Below are positions 1 to 9,093 of a stretch of DNA of 45,955 nucleotides, piece after piece. Each line of letters begins with the position of its first letter. Positions within the stretch are counted from its first letter, which is position 1. A program made the translations under genes and the position numbers. Source of the DNA: Dysosmobacter sp. (GTDB lineage: Bacteria; Bacillota; Clostridia; Oscillospirales; Oscillospiraceae); assembly GCA_026169195.1 (NCBI GenBank), contig JAPFEH010000081.1, positions 1-45,955 of the forward strand. The letters are read 5' to 3'. A model generated the notes under the pieces. It was not told the origin of the DNA, ran no database searches, and worked only from the letters and a program-made list of their open reading frames with translations.

Positions 1-78
1 TATATTTATTTCTACAACCATGAGCGTATCCAGTTAAAAACTGGAGTGGCACCGCTTACGCTGCGCCACTCCACTTAA
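1..78 (+). CDS. IS3-family transposase (OrfB), C-terminal 25 residues, cut by the contig end
   Basis: Frame 1 reads straight from the first base to a TAA at 76-78. It gives a 25-residue tail that includes YFYNHERIQLKTG. The FYNxERIQ motif is the typical C-terminus of the IS3-family DDE transposase (rve integrase domain), just after the catalytic glutamate region. The rest of the gene would lie outside the window. The same tail is encoded in reverse at 45878-45955. A short inverted repeat (GGAGTGGC with GCCACTCC) lies at the 3' end of the reading frame. Family assignment rests only on these 25 residues plus the TG/CA-type terminal repeat that follows. Confidence 0.82.
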   Translation, partial: YIYFYNHERIQLKTGVAPLTLRHST

Positions 79-139
79 AACTTCAATATTTTCCTATCAG
101 GGGGCTTTTTGTGCTGTCCGTACAATCTGGGGCAGTACA
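1..139 (+). mobile_element. Right end of an IS3-family insertion sequence (copy 1)
   Basis: Bases 1-139 are an exact reverse complement of 45817-45955. The segment holds the transposase 3' end, a short non-coding stretch, and a terminal inverted repeat (114-139) ending in ...GGGGCAGTACA. A terminal CA (TG on the other strand) is what IS3-family elements have. Identity to the other copy stops within two bases past 139, which fixes the element edge. The target duplication cannot be verified because the other end of the element is absent. Confidence 0.8.
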
Positions 140-229
140 TTCAGTATACCATACTGTCTAACAAATGGGGGGCAGTTCAACGGCAGTCCCTGTTTCTTTC
201 TATCAGCTTCCGGACGCGGAAAGCCGTTC

Positions 230-3200
230 CTATTTCACTACCACATTCTCCGGCCCAAGGGTCTCTCTGGCTTCTTCCACCAGCGCTCGATGCAGCAAGA
301 CTTGGGTGGCATAAACCTTGCGGGTGTCCGCCATGACCATTTTCACCGGTACCGTGCCGGGAAACATCTGAAATACCAGCTTCATATGACGCATCGCCGG
401 ATCCTGCAGGCTGGGAAATTTCAAAAACAGCGTCTCCCCCGCCAAGATCTTTTCCCCGCGGGGCTGCTCGGACAGCTGCGCCGGAAGCCCTCCCTCCGCC
501 GTAGTCAGCGGATAAGCGGAATCGCACAGGATCTGCGGCGCCTTTTCATCCCGAACAGACAGTTTTCCCTTGATGATGACCGCCTGATTTTCCCGCAGAT
601 ACGCTCCGCAGGTATCCAGCACTCTGGAAAAGCACAGCAGCTCCATGGCAGCCGTGTCATCCTCCACGGTCACATAAGCCATGAGACTGTTATTTTTTGT
701 GGTCTTTGTTTTGCTGGAGGTCACAACGCCCGCAATGGTCACGCGCTGGTTGTCCGCAAAGCGGGTCTGTCCCCCCTCCTGCGCAAAGTCCTCCAGAATC
801 GAAGCGATGCTGGAGGCGTTCAGCCGGCGGACGGTATCCCGATAGGCGTCCATCGGATGACCGGAGAGGTACAATCCGGTGGTCTCTTTCTCCATCGTCA
901 TCAATTCCTGCGGTGTAAACTCCGGAATATCCGGCAAGGGAATTTCCTTTACCGATTCTGATTTCTCTCCGTTTTCACTTCCCATGGAGAAAAAGTCCAG
1001 CTGTCCCTCCAGATTCTGCTTCTGCTGGTCCGCAATGGAATTCATCACGCTTTCATAGACCTTCAGCAGCTGGGAACGGCGGGCTCCCGTACTGTCGAAC
1101 GCTCCTGCGCGGATCAGATTCTCCACAGCCCGCTTATTCATATCGCTGCCCATCATACGGCTGCAAAAATCGTGGAGCGACGAAAAGGCTCCATACTCCC
1201 GCTCCCGCATGACTGCCTGAATAAATCCTCTGCCGATGTTTTTGATGGCCACCAGACCAAAGCGGATCCCGCCCTCCTCCACGGTAAAGCGGTCTGCGGA
1301 GCGGTTGATGTCCGGCGGCAGCAAAGCGATGCCGCAGTCCTTGCACTCGCTGATATATCCCGCCACCTTATCGGAGTTATCCAACACGCTTGTCAGCAGC
1401 GCCGCCATATATTCCCGGGGAAAGTGGCACTTGAAATAAGCGGTTTGATACGCAACGACCGCATAGGAAACCGCATGAGCCTTGTTGAACGCATAGTTGG
1501 CAAAATCATAGATCTCCTGATAGATCGCCTCCGCAGTTGTCTCCGGTATTCCGTTTGCTACGCACCCTGTAATGTTTCTTTCCTTGTCACCATGAATGAA
1601 GGCTTCCTTTTCCTTCTGAATCTGTGCGGCCTTTTTTTTGGAGATGGCACGACGCACCATATCCGCCTGTCCCAGAGAATAGCCGCCCAGCTGCTGGAAA
1701 ATCTGAATCACCTGCTCCTGATAGACGATGCAGCCATAGGTGATGGAAAGGATCGGTTCCAATGCAGGATGCTTGTACCGGATGCGGCTTGGATCCTGCT
1801 TGCAGGCAATGAATCTGGGAATGGAATCCATGGGACCGGGACGATACAATGCGATGATTGCCGTGATATCCTCGATATTCTGCGGTTTCAGTCCCACGCA
1901 TACGCCTGTCATACCGGAGGATTCCATCTGAAACACGCCGCTGGTCTGTCCCCGTGAGATCATCTCAAAGGTTTCCGGATCATCCTCCGGAATGTTTTCC
2001 AAGGAAAACTCCGGCTGGCGCATCTGCACCATTTTCACTGCGTCATCCAAAACCGTCAGGTTCCGCAGCCCCAGAAAATCCATCTTCAAAAGCCCCAGCT
2101 CTTCCAAGGTTGTCATCACATACTGACAGACCACGGCTTCGTCATTGCGGGCAAGGGGCACATACTCATAAACCGGCCGCTTCGTAATGACCACACCCGC
2201 GGCATGGGTGGACGCATGGCGCGGCATTCCCTCCAGCGCCTTGGCCGTGTCGATGAGCTTTTTGATTTGCGGATCCCGTTCATAGAGGTCGGAAAGCGGC
2301 TTGCTCAGCCGCAGAGCATCCTCCAGTGTGATATGGAGGGTATTCGGCACCTGCTTTGCGATCTGATCGACTTCCGCATAGGGAATGTTCATGACCCGTC
2401 CTACATCCCGGATGACCCCGCGGGCCGCCATGGTGCCGAAGGTCACGATCTGCGCCACATGATCGTCGCCATATTTGCGGCGGACATAATCCACCACCTC
2501 TCCCCGGCGGGTATCTCCGAAATCCATATCAATATCCGGCATACTGACCCGCTCCGGGTTCAAAAACCGCTCAAAATACAGCCGGTACTGCATGGGATCA
2601 ATGTCGGTGATCTCCAGACAATAGCTGACCATGGAGCCTGCCGCACTGCCGCGGCCCGGTCCCACAGGGATCCCCACACTTTTGGCATAACGGACGAAAT
2701 CGGAAACAATGAGAAAATAATCGGTAAAGCCCATTTTCTCAATCATGTCCTGCTCATATTTCAGCTGTCCGCGGTATTGCTCATCCTCTCCGTACCGCAT
2801 CCGGTAGCCTTCGTCACAAAGCTTTTTCAGATAAGAAAAGCTGTCATATCCCGGCGGCAGCTGGAATTCCGGCAGATGATACCTTCCAAACGTGAATTCC
2901 AGCCGGCACATTGCGGCGATCTTTTCCGTGTTTTCCAGCGCACCTTCATAGTCCGCAAAGAGATCCGCCATTTCCGCTTCGCTGCGGAGATAAAAATTCC
3001 GCGGTTCATACCGCATCCGGTTTTCATCATCCAGCGTCTTACCGGTCTGGATGCACAGCAGCACATCATGCGCCTCGGCGTCTTCCTTGCGGAGATAGTG
3101 CGCATCATTGGTGCAGACCATGGGGATCCCCGTTTCCTGATGGATCCGCAGGATTCCGCGGTTCACACCTGCCTGATCCCGAATCCCATGATCCTGAAGT

Positions 3201-3724
3201 TCCAGATAAAAATGATCCTGCCCGAAAATTTCCTCCATCTGCAGCGCATACTGCTTGGCATTTTCGTATTCTCCGTTTCGCAGCATCCTCGGGATCTCTC
3301 CGGCCAGACAGGCGGAAAGCGCGATCAATCCCCCGCTGTGCTCCCGCAAAAGCGCGAGGTCCACCCGCGGTTTGATGTAAAATCCTTCGGTCCACGCCAT
3401 GGAAACCATGTAGGAGAGATTGCGGTATCCCTCCTCATTTTCACACAGCAGCACCAAATGACGGCTTTCTGCATCAAACTCATGCTGCTTGTCAAAGCGG
3501 GACCGCCCCTTGGGGGACACATAGACCTCACAGCCGATGATCGGCTTGACCCCCTCTGCCTTGCAGGCCCGGTAAAAGTCAATGGCACCGTACATGACGC
3601 CGTGGTCGGTAATGGCGCAGGCATCCTGCCCCATGGCCTTCACCACCTTTGGCAGATCCTTGATGCGGCAGGCGCCGTCCAGCAAGCTGTATTCCGTATG
3701 GACATGTAAATGGGTAAAGGGCAT
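230..3724 (-). CDS. dnaE: DNA polymerase III subunit alpha (DnaE)
   Basis: Replicative DNA polymerase alpha subunit of the DnaE type, 1164 residues, a normal family length. An N-terminal PHP domain opens with HLHVHTEYSLLDG. The C-family polymerase palm has GPGRGSAAGS (about residue 353) and the catalytic aspartates in PDIDMDFGD (about 393-401). A THAAGVV motif lies near 506. A C-terminal OB fold begins near residue 993 (VTIAGVVTSSKTKTTKNN). The start at 3724 is chosen because AAGGAAGG sits just upstream of it; an in-frame ATG at 3745 lacks such a site. It is the last gene of the hprK-glcK-murB-rapZ-yvcK-whiA run. In Firmicutes DnaE usually works beside PolC, which is not in this window. No terminator is obvious between its stop and the IS end. 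Confidence 0.96.
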   Translation of the reverse strand: MPFTHLHVHTEYSLLDGACRIKDLPKVVKAMGQDACAITDHGVMYGAIDFYRACKAEGVKPIIGCEVYVSPKGRSRFDKQHEFDAESRHLVLLCENEEGYRNLSYMVSMAWTEGFYIKPRVDLALLREHSGGLIALSACLAGEIPRMLRNGEYENAKQYALQMEEIFGQDHFYLELQDHGIRDQAGVNRGILRIHQETGIPMVCTNDAHYLRKEDAEAHDVLLCIQTGKTLDDENRMRYEPRNFYLRSEAEMADLFADYEGALENTEKIAAMCRLEFTFGRYHLPEFQLPPGYDSFSYLKKLCDEGYRMRYGEDEQYRGQLKYEQDMIEKMGFTDYFLIVSDFVRYAKSVGIPVGPGRGSAAGSMVSYCLEITDIDPMQYRLYFERFLNPERVSMPDIDMDFGDTRRGEVVDYVRRKYGDDHVAQIVTFGTMAARGVIRDVGRVMNIPYAEVDQIAKQVPNTLHITLEDALRLSKPLSDLYERDPQIKKLIDTAKALEGMPRHASTHAAGVVITKRPVYEYVPLARNDEAVVCQYVMTTLEELGLLKMDFLGLRNLTVLDDAVKMVQMRQPEFSLENIPEDDPETFEMISRGQTSGVFQMESSGMTGVCVGLKPQNIEDITAIIALYRPGPMDSIPRFIACKQDPSRIRYKHPALEPILSITYGCIVYQEQVIQIFQQLGGYSLGQADMVRRAISKKKAAQIQKEKEAFIHGDKERNITGCVANGIPETTAEAIYQEIYDFANYAFNKAHAVSYAVVAYQTAYFKCHFPREYMAALLTSVLDNSDKVAGYISECKDCGIALLPPDINRSADRFTVEEGGIRFGLVAIKNIGRGFIQAVMREREYGAFSSLHDFCSRMMGSDMNKRAVENLIRAGAFDSTGARRSQLLKVYESVMNSIADQQKQNLEGQLDFFSMGSENGEKSESVKEIPLPDIPEFTPQELMTMEKETTGLYLSGHPMDAYRDTVRRLNASSIASILEDFAQEGGQTRFADNQRVTIAGVVTSSKTKTTKNNSLMAYVTVEDDTAAMELLCFSRVLDTCGAYLRENQAVIIKGKLSVRDEKAPQILCDSAYPLTTAEGGLPAQLSEQPRGEKILAGETLFLKFPSLQDPAMRHMKLVFQMFPGTVPVKMVMADTRKVYATQVLLHRALVEEARETLGPENVVVK

Positions 3725-3855
3725 AGACGCCTTCCTTTCAAACATCGTTTACCGCTGCTTGCCGCAGCAGGGACGCCGCACATCCGGCTATGCCGCCGAA
3801 ACGTTCTGACGCCGGCGGCGTCCGCGTCTCTTTTGGCTTCCTGCGGCGGGTGGTC

Positions 3856-4296
3856 TCAGCCCCGTTCCGCCAGAATCTCCTCTACCAGCTCCACGGCGGT
3901 GACGATCATAATGTCGCAGTGCTCCGTCAGTCCCATGGCCTTGGCGGCAGGTGTACTGTCATCGGGCTGGAACTTCTTTTGCAGCAGTTCCCGGCACCGA
4001 AGGGCGCCGAATTTTTCAGAAAACCGCTTTTGCAGCTCCTTCCCCAGCGCCATCGTGCGGCGTTTGCTGCCGACCGGATCCGCAGTGTCGACCGGCGTTA
4101 CGAGTCCAAGGGTCATCACCGCCCCTGCAATGGCGCCGCACAGCTCACCGGAACCAGCACCGGCGCCGAATCCGGCACCGATGTCAAAGCTCTGCTGCGC
4201 AGAAAGTCCGGTCAAATCAGAAAACGCTGCCACCACGCTCTGGCAGCAGTTATAGCCTTGATGATGGTAAGCAAACGCCTGCTCGGTATGGATCAT
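3856..4296 (-). CDS. C_GCAxxG_C_C family putative redox protein
   Basis: A 146-residue protein matching the C_GCAxxG_C_C family. It has an early Cys pair (YNCCQSVVAAFSD), a glycine-rich loop with the central motif (GELCGAIAGAVM) and a late Cys (ALRCRELL). Family members are thought to be redox-active or metal-binding through these cysteines, but the biochemical role is not established. Its ATG overlaps the whiA stop in ATGA (4293-4296), so the two are probably translationally coupled. No signal peptide or membrane helix is visible, so it should be cytoplasmic. The family call is firm; any function is inference. Confidence 0.85.
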   Translation of the reverse strand: MIHTEQAFAYHHQGYNCCQSVVAAFSDLTGLSAQQSFDIGAGFGAGAGSGELCGAIAGAVMTLGLVTPVDTADPVGSKRRTMALGKELQKRFSEKFGALRCRELLQKKFQPDDSTPAAKAMGLTEHCDIMIVTAVELVEEILAERG

Positions 4297-5225
4297 ATTT
4301 GATTCTCCTTTTCCTGTATGCCTTCTTCTGTATTCCTTGCCAGCTCCACCAGCTTTCTCAGGCGGTGGTTCAGGCAGGATTTCGTCACGGGAGGAATGAA
4401 TTCCTCCGCCAGCTCGCTGAGGGTCAATTCCGGACAGGCCACCCGCAGCGCCGCCGTCTGCTGCAATTTCTGCGGCAGGTTTTCCAGTGTTCCCGCTTTT
4501 TCCAAGCGGTGAATGGCTTCGATCTGCTCCTGTGCTGCCAGAACCGCTTTATCCAGATTGGCGCTGTCGCAATTCAGCCTGCGGTTCACACTGTTGCGCA
4601 GATCCTTTTCCAGCTTGGCCGACATGATCTTCATGGCAGCCACCGGCGCTCCGATCATGGTGAGAAAGTCCTCGATCTGATCGCTCTGCTTGAAATAGGT
4701 GATAAAGCTGCCGTTGCGGCTGAGAGCCTTCGGCGGGTAGCCGCACTCCCGCAGCAGCACTTCCAGTTCCCGACTGACCTGCAAATGCGAGGTGGTCAAT
4801 TCCAGATGGTACCGCTTCAGCGGATCTGTACTGCTGCCTCCGGCAAAAAATGCCCCCCGCAGAAACGAAGCCCGGCAGCAGCTCTCCTCCAGCAGCCCGA
4901 AGTTGATGTGCAGCACCAGATTCTGCCGCAGATCATAGCCCAAAATATTGATGATGTGCTCCAGCTTTCCCGGGTCTGTAATGCCGAAAACCTGTTTTCC
5001 CTCCTGTTCGGGTACAGGCTGGCGGTCAAAGTGCAGACCAAACGCCTTGAGAAACAGCCGTGGCAGCCGTGCTGCAAAATTCGGATTTTCCGTAATGATC
5101 CGGATCTCCGTGGAATGAAAGGTATTGCAATAGAGCAGGATCCCGTAGGCCTCCGCTCTGGCACAGCACAGCTTTTGTACCGGCAGCTTGCATAATTCGT
5201 TTTTGGTATCAAATGAAAATGACAT
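4293..5225 (-). CDS. whiA: DNA-binding protein WhiA
   Basis: WhiA homologue, 310 residues, normal length. The N-terminal half resembles the degenerate LAGLIDADG homing-endonuclease fold (CARAEAYGILLYC near residue 22, ASFLRGAFFAGGS near 120). The C-terminus is the helix-turn-helix WhiA domain (LTLSELAEEFIPPVTKSCLN, about 270-290). In Streptomyces WhiA controls sporulation septation; in Bacillus it affects chromosome segregation and division. The ribosome site AAGGAG lies just before ATG at 5225. The rapZ-yvcK-whiA order is the widely conserved Firmicute and actinobacterial cluster. Here it is followed by a GCAxxG protein and dnaE. Confidence 0.95.
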   Translation of the reverse strand: MSFSFDTKNELCKLPVQKLCCARAEAYGILLYCNTFHSTEIRIITENPNFAARLPRLFLKAFGLHFDRQPVPEQEGKQVFGITDPGKLEHIINILGYDLRQNLVLHINFGLLEESCCRASFLRGAFFAGGSSTDPLKRYHLELTTSHLQVSRELEVLLRECGYPPKALSRNGSFITYFKQSDQIEDFLTMIGAPVAAMKIMSAKLEKDLRNSVNRRLNCDSANLDKAVLAAQEQIEAIHRLEKAGTLENLPQKLQQTAALRVACPELTLSELAEEFIPPVTKSCLNHRLRKLVELARNTEEGIQEKENQI

Positions 5226-5233
5226 GATTCTCC

Positions 5234-6295
5234 TTATGATTCTACCCGGTACGTATCGTCCCGATAATCGAAGGTATTGCCTGCAATGCGGACGCTCCGT
5301 TCCGCATGCAGTAAGATCAGCTCCCGCGCCAGATGTCCGGGGTGATGCCGGACATACCCGTTTTCCACGGTCGCCACAGGGCGGCGCACCACTTCCACGC
5401 CCAGAGCGGCGCAGCGCGCACTGTCACACTGCAGCAATTCCGCCCCTTCCTCTGCATACCGGGCGGCAACCCCCTTTGGAATGGGGGAGGAGTTGGCAAG
5501 ACACAGGGAAAACAGCCCTTCCGCCGAATGCTGGAAAAGGGCCTGAATATGATCGGCGGCAGTATAGCCCTCCGTCTCCCCTTCCTGTGTCATCACATTG
5601 GCTACATATACCTTCAGCGCATCCGACTGCCGGATCGCCTCCACGATACCGTCCACCAGCAGATTCGGAATGATACTGGTATAAAGGCTTCCGGGGCCAA
5701 GCACCAGCATATCCGCCTCCCCGATGGCGGCCAGCGCCGCCGGCAGCGCCCGCGGATGCTCCGGCAGCAGCCGAACCCGCGTGATGCGGCAGTTTTCCTG
5801 CTTCTTGCAATAGAAGATTTTGGACTCCCCGATCACGGATGCGCCGTTTTCAAATTCCGCTTCCAGCTGCACGTCCGCCGTAGTGACCGGCAGCACCCGC
5901 CCCGTAATGGCCAGCACCTGACTCATTCGTTCCACCGCTGTGTCAAAAGAGGGGGAGATCCCGTTGAGCGCTGCCAGCAGCAAATTGCCGAAGCTCTGTC
6001 CCGCCAGCGAGCCTTCCGTGAAGCGATAGTGCATCAGCTCCCGCATCAGCGGCTCCGTATTGGCCAGCGCCTCCATGCAGTTGCGAATATCACCCGGCGG
6101 CGGCATCCCCAGATCCTGCCGCAGCATTCCGCTGCCGCCGCCGTCATCCGCCACCGTCACAATGGCTGAAAGATTTTCCGTATAACATTTGAGTCCCCGC
6201 AGCATATTGGAGAGCCCGTGGCCGCCACCGATGACCACCACCTTCGGCCCATGCTCTCTGGGAACACGATAAGATGTACGCCGTTTTCCGCTCAT
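5234..6295 (-). CDS. yvcK: YvcK family gluconeogenesis/cell-envelope factor
   Basis: 353 residues of the YvcK/CofD-like family. The Rossmann-like nucleotide-sugar binding site shows GGGHGLSNMLRGL (about 22-34) and VADDGGGSGMLR (about 48-59), followed by the conserved NLLLAALNG. Family members bind UDP-GlcNAc and support peptidoglycan synthesis and cell shape, mainly on gluconeogenic carbon sources. A short basic N-terminal extension (GKRRTSYRVPREHGPK) precedes the domain. GAGGAGG lies 5' of the ATG at 6295. It sits 10 bases after rapZ and 8 bases before whiA, so the three are probably one transcript. Confidence 0.95.
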   Translation of the reverse strand: MSGKRRTSYRVPREHGPKVVVIGGGHGLSNMLRGLKCYTENLSAIVTVADDGGGSGMLRQDLGMPPPGDIRNCMEALANTEPLMRELMHYRFTEGSLAGQSFGNLLLAALNGISPSFDTAVERMSQVLAITGRVLPVTTADVQLEAEFENGASVIGESKIFYCKKQENCRITRVRLLPEHPRALPAALAAIGEADMLVLGPGSLYTSIIPNLLVDGIVEAIRQSDALKVYVANVMTQEGETEGYTAADHIQALFQHSAEGLFSLCLANSSPIPKGVAARYAEEGAELLQCDSARCAALGVEVVRRPVATVENGYVRHHPGHLARELILLHAERSVRIAGNTFDYRDDTYRVES

Positions 6296-6305
6296 GGAGA
6301 CCTCC

Positions 6306-7166
6306 TCAGCTTCGGTCGATGTCCCGATGGGACTCCGTCACCTGATACCCCTTACCGCGAATAAACTCCGCCAGCGCATGGCACACCGCCACGGAGCGGT
6401 GGTGCCCGCCGGTGCACCCCACAGCGATGACCAGTCCGGTCTTTCCCTCTTCCGCGTAAAGCGGCAGAGAAAAAGCCAGAAGCTCCTCCAGACGCCGGAG
6501 ATATTCCGTGGTTTCCCGGAAGCTCATCACATATCGGGCGACCGGTTCATCCAGACCGGTGTGATTTCTCAGTTCCTCCATGTAAAAGGGATTCGGCATG
6601 AACCGCACGTCAAATACCAGATCCGCATCCAGCGGCAGCCCGTACTTGAAGCCAAAGGAGAGCACGCTCACCGCCATGCTTCCCTGCAGGCTTTCCGAAC
6701 TGAAGTGGTGCAGCAGCAGCGTCCGCAGCTGCGCCGTACTGGTACGGGTGGTATCCAGAATCAGATCCGCCCTGCGGCGCACCGGAGCCATCAGCATCCG
6801 TTCCTGTTGAACTGCTTCCTCCAGCGAATCCGTCCGGTCCGCCAGCGGATGCCGGCGGCGGGTCTCCTTATACCGCTGGATGATGGTTTCCGGCGAAGCC
6901 TCCAGAAACAGCATCCGGCAGGCTCCCTGCATGGCTTTCAGCTTATCCAGCACCTGAAACAGCTCGTCAAAGGAACTGGCAGTCCGCACATCGTAAACCA
7001 GCGCCACCCGGTCATAGCGCCCGCTGCCGCCTGCGCAGAATTCCGCAAATTTCAAAATCATGGCCGCCGGCATATTGTCCACAATATAAAAGCCCATATC
7101 TTCCAAAAAGGAGGCCGCTTTGCTTTTGCCGGCACCGGAAAGGCCGGAAATAATCAAAATCTCCAT
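6306..7166 (-). CDS. rapZ: RNase adapter / nucleotide-binding protein RapZ (YvcJ)
   Basis: 286 residues, the usual length. The N-terminal P-loop GLSGAGKS (residues 9-16) and the C-terminal GCTGGHHRSVAV motif are both family hallmarks. In Enterobacteria RapZ senses glucosamine-6-phosphate and targets the sRNA GlmZ to RNase E. In Firmicutes (YvcJ) it is a nucleotide-binding protein whose RNA partner is less clear. The location next to yvcK and murB fits a link to amino-sugar and cell-wall precursor supply. The ribosome site upstream of ATG 7166 is weak (GAGAAAGCGGGCG), suggesting translation partly coupled to murB, which ends 17 bases before. Confidence 0.94.
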   Translation of the reverse strand: MEILIISGLSGAGKSKAASFLEDMGFYIVDNMPAAMILKFAEFCAGGSGRYDRVALVYDVRTASSFDELFQVLDKLKAMQGACRMLFLEASPETIIQRYKETRRRHPLADRTDSLEEAVQQERMLMAPVRRRADLILDTTRTSTAQLRTLLLHHFSSESLQGSMAVSVLSFGFKYGLPLDADLVFDVRFMPNPFYMEELRNHTGLDEPVARYVMSFRETTEYLRRLEELLAFSLPLYAEEGKTGLVIAVGCTGGHHRSVAVCHALAEFIRGKGYQVTESHRDIDRS

Positions 7167-7182
7167 GGATACGCCCGCTTTC

Positions 7183-8103
7183 TCAGGATTCTATGAGCTT
7201 GACCTCCGGCTCCAGACGGACGCCGGTCTCCTCCAGCACCCGCTGCCGCACCTGTTCCATCACTGCAAGCACGTCGGCACAGGTTGCTCCGCCGGTGTTG
7301 ATGACAAACCCCGCGTGCTTGGGGCTCACCTGCGCGCCGCCCACTGTGAATCCCTTCAGCCCGCACTGGTCAATGAGCGTCCCTGCAAACTGACCCACGG
7401 GCCGCTTGAACGTACTGCCGGCGCTGGGATATTCCAGCGGCTGGCTGGCTTTGCGGCGGGCCATCAATGCCCGCATCGTCTCCCGGATCTTCTCCGGTTC
7501 CCCCGCTTCCAATTGCAGCACGGCGGAAAGGACTACGGCCTCCGGCCGGTCTGTCAACAGGCTGCGGCGATATCCAAACTCCATCTCCGCTCCGGAAACG
7601 GTTCGGATCCCTTCCTCCGGCAGCAGCAGCGTGACCTGTTTCACCACCTGCTTCATTTCCCCGTCATACGCTCCTGCGTTCATGCAGACCGCTCCTCCCA
7701 GCGTACCGGGAATGCCATGGGCAAATTCCAGTCCCGCCAGTCCCTGCCTGCAGGCATAGTCCGCCAGCCGCGCCAACGATACGCCGGCTTCCGCCGTGAC
7801 GGTCTGAGGCTCCGGTCCCAACGCCATGGATGCCATGCCGGATGTGTTGACCACCAACCGGTCCACCCCCTGATCGGGAGCCAGCAGGTTGGTGCCGTTG
7901 CCGATCACCAGCGGCCGCGCGCCGCACGATTCCGCAAAGCTCAGCAGCAGTACCAGCTGCTCCCCACGCTCCGGAAACGCCATACGGCGGGCAGGACCGC
8001 CGATCCGGAAGGAGGTATGGCGGCTCATCGGCTCCTCACATACCACCTTTAGATCCGGAAGATAGTCCGCGATTTGTTTGTCAAGCTGTCTATACCAGTC
8101 CAT
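7183..8103 (-). CDS. murB: UDP-N-acetylmuramate dehydrogenase (MurB)
   Basis: Reduces UDP-GlcNAc-enolpyruvate to UDP-MurNAc with NADPH and FAD in the cytoplasm. The protein has 306 residues. The FAD/PCMH fold shows IGNGTNLLAPD near residue 76 and GLEFAHGIPGTLGGAVCMNA near 121. The catalytic serine lies in YPSAGSTFKRP. The C-terminal GLKGFTVGGAQVSPKHAGF block and a late Glu (LEPEVKL) are present. The start at 8103 is chosen because AAGGAGG precedes that ATG at the right distance; the longer frame to 8148 has no ribosome site and would run into the glucokinase gene. Confidence 0.95.
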   Translation of the reverse strand: MDWYRQLDKQIADYLPDLKVVCEEPMSRHTSFRIGGPARRMAFPERGEQLVLLLSFAESCGARPLVIGNGTNLLAPDQGVDRLVVNTSGMASMALGPEPQTVTAEAGVSLARLADYACRQGLAGLEFAHGIPGTLGGAVCMNAGAYDGEMKQVVKQVTLLLPEEGIRTVSGAEMEFGYRRSLLTDRPEAVVLSAVLQLEAGEPEKIRETMRALMARRKASQPLEYPSAGSTFKRPVGQFAGTLIDQCGLKGFTVGGAQVSPKHAGFVINTGGATCADVLAVMEQVRQRVLEETGVRLEPEVKLIES

Positions 8104-8119
8104 ATCAGGACCTCCTTGC

Positions 8120-9058
8120 TCAGATTGCCCGCCCCAGCAGCGCCGCACCGATCATGCCGGCATCGTTGCCCAGTTCCGCCCGCAGGATCCGGGTAGTCAT
8201 GCCGCCGTGTCTGGCGAACGATTCACGGGCCACGATCTCCCGCAGCGGCTCCAGCAGCAGCTGCTCCGGCGCCGCTGCCACACCCCCGCCAATGGCGATC
8301 ACCTCCGGCCGCAGGATGTTGATGAGGCTGACGGTCCCATCCGCCAGATATTCCACATATTTCCGGCACACCGCAAGCGCCGTCTCATCTCTCGCCTGTG
8401 CGGCGGAAAAAACCGTGCGCCCCTCTACCGTACCGCCGTTTTCTGCCGCATAATCATGCAGCAAACTCTCCGGATGGGACTGCATCGCCGCCTGCGCCTG
8501 CTGGATCAAAGCGGTTGCAGAGGCATAGCGTTCCCAGCATCCGCGCCTTCCGCAGTTACACGGCTCTCCGCCATGACAGATGACCAGATGCCCCGCTTCA
8601 CTGGAGGACTGTCCTCCGTGCAATTTTCCTCCCAGCAGCAGCCCGCAGCCGATTCCGGTTCCCAGTGTTACCACGGCAAAATCCCGGGTCCCCCTGCCGG
8701 CGCCGCAGAAATATTCCCCCACAGCGGCACAGTCCGCATCATTCCCCAAAAAAACAGGCAGATCCAGCCGGCGGCGGAACAGCCGCTCAAGGGGCACGTT
8801 CTTCATGGGGATATTGGTGGTAAACAAAACGTCTCCTCCGGATACGGCGCCGGGCAGTCCAATACCCACATATGCCGGAGACTCAGGAGACACCCCTCCT
8901 TTTCGGGAAACAGAAACTGCCAGTGAAGCCAACGTCTCCGTAAACTGCTCAGGTCCCTGAAAATTCAGCGGACACCGCTCCACCGCTGTGATCGCGCCCG
9001 TTTCATCCACAAGACCGGCTTTCAAATTGGTGCCGCCTACATCAATCCCAATATACAA
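8120..9058 (-). CDS. ROK family glucokinase-like sugar kinase
   Basis: 312 residues. The ATP phosphate-binding motif DVGGTN is at 5-10, GNDADCAAVGE (near residue 100) carries the catalytic aspartate, and TLGTGIGCGLL follows. The ROK zinc motif CNCGRRGCWE is at about 165-175 and AIGGGVA lies towards the end. ROK kinases phosphorylate glucose, N-acetylmannosamine or related sugars with ATP. Glucose is the likeliest substrate given hprK upstream, but sequence alone does not settle it. The start is a TTG at 9058 with GGGAGGG ahead of it. Confidence 0.88.
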   Translation of the reverse strand: MYIGIDVGGTNLKAGLVDETGAITAVERCPLNFQGPEQFTETLASLAVSVSRKGGVSPESPAYVGIGLPGAVSGGDVLFTTNIPMKNVPLERLFRRRLDLPVFLGNDADCAAVGEYFCGAGRGTRDFAVVTLGTGIGCGLLLGGKLHGGQSSSEAGHLVICHGGEPCNCGRRGCWERYASATALIQQAQAAMQSHPESLLHDYAAENGGTVEGRTVFSAAQARDETALAVCRKYVEYLADGTVSLINILRPEVIAIGGGVAAAPEQLLLEPLREIVARESFARHGGMTTRILRAELGNDAGMIGAALLGRAI

Positions 9059-9093
9059 TCGGTTCCCTCCCAGTATGTTCCATCACAGATTTC

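Noticed and set aside
2204-3709. 501-residue plus-strand frame inside dnaE
   Set aside because: Antisense shadow of a certain gene; His/Ile-rich composition and no domain.
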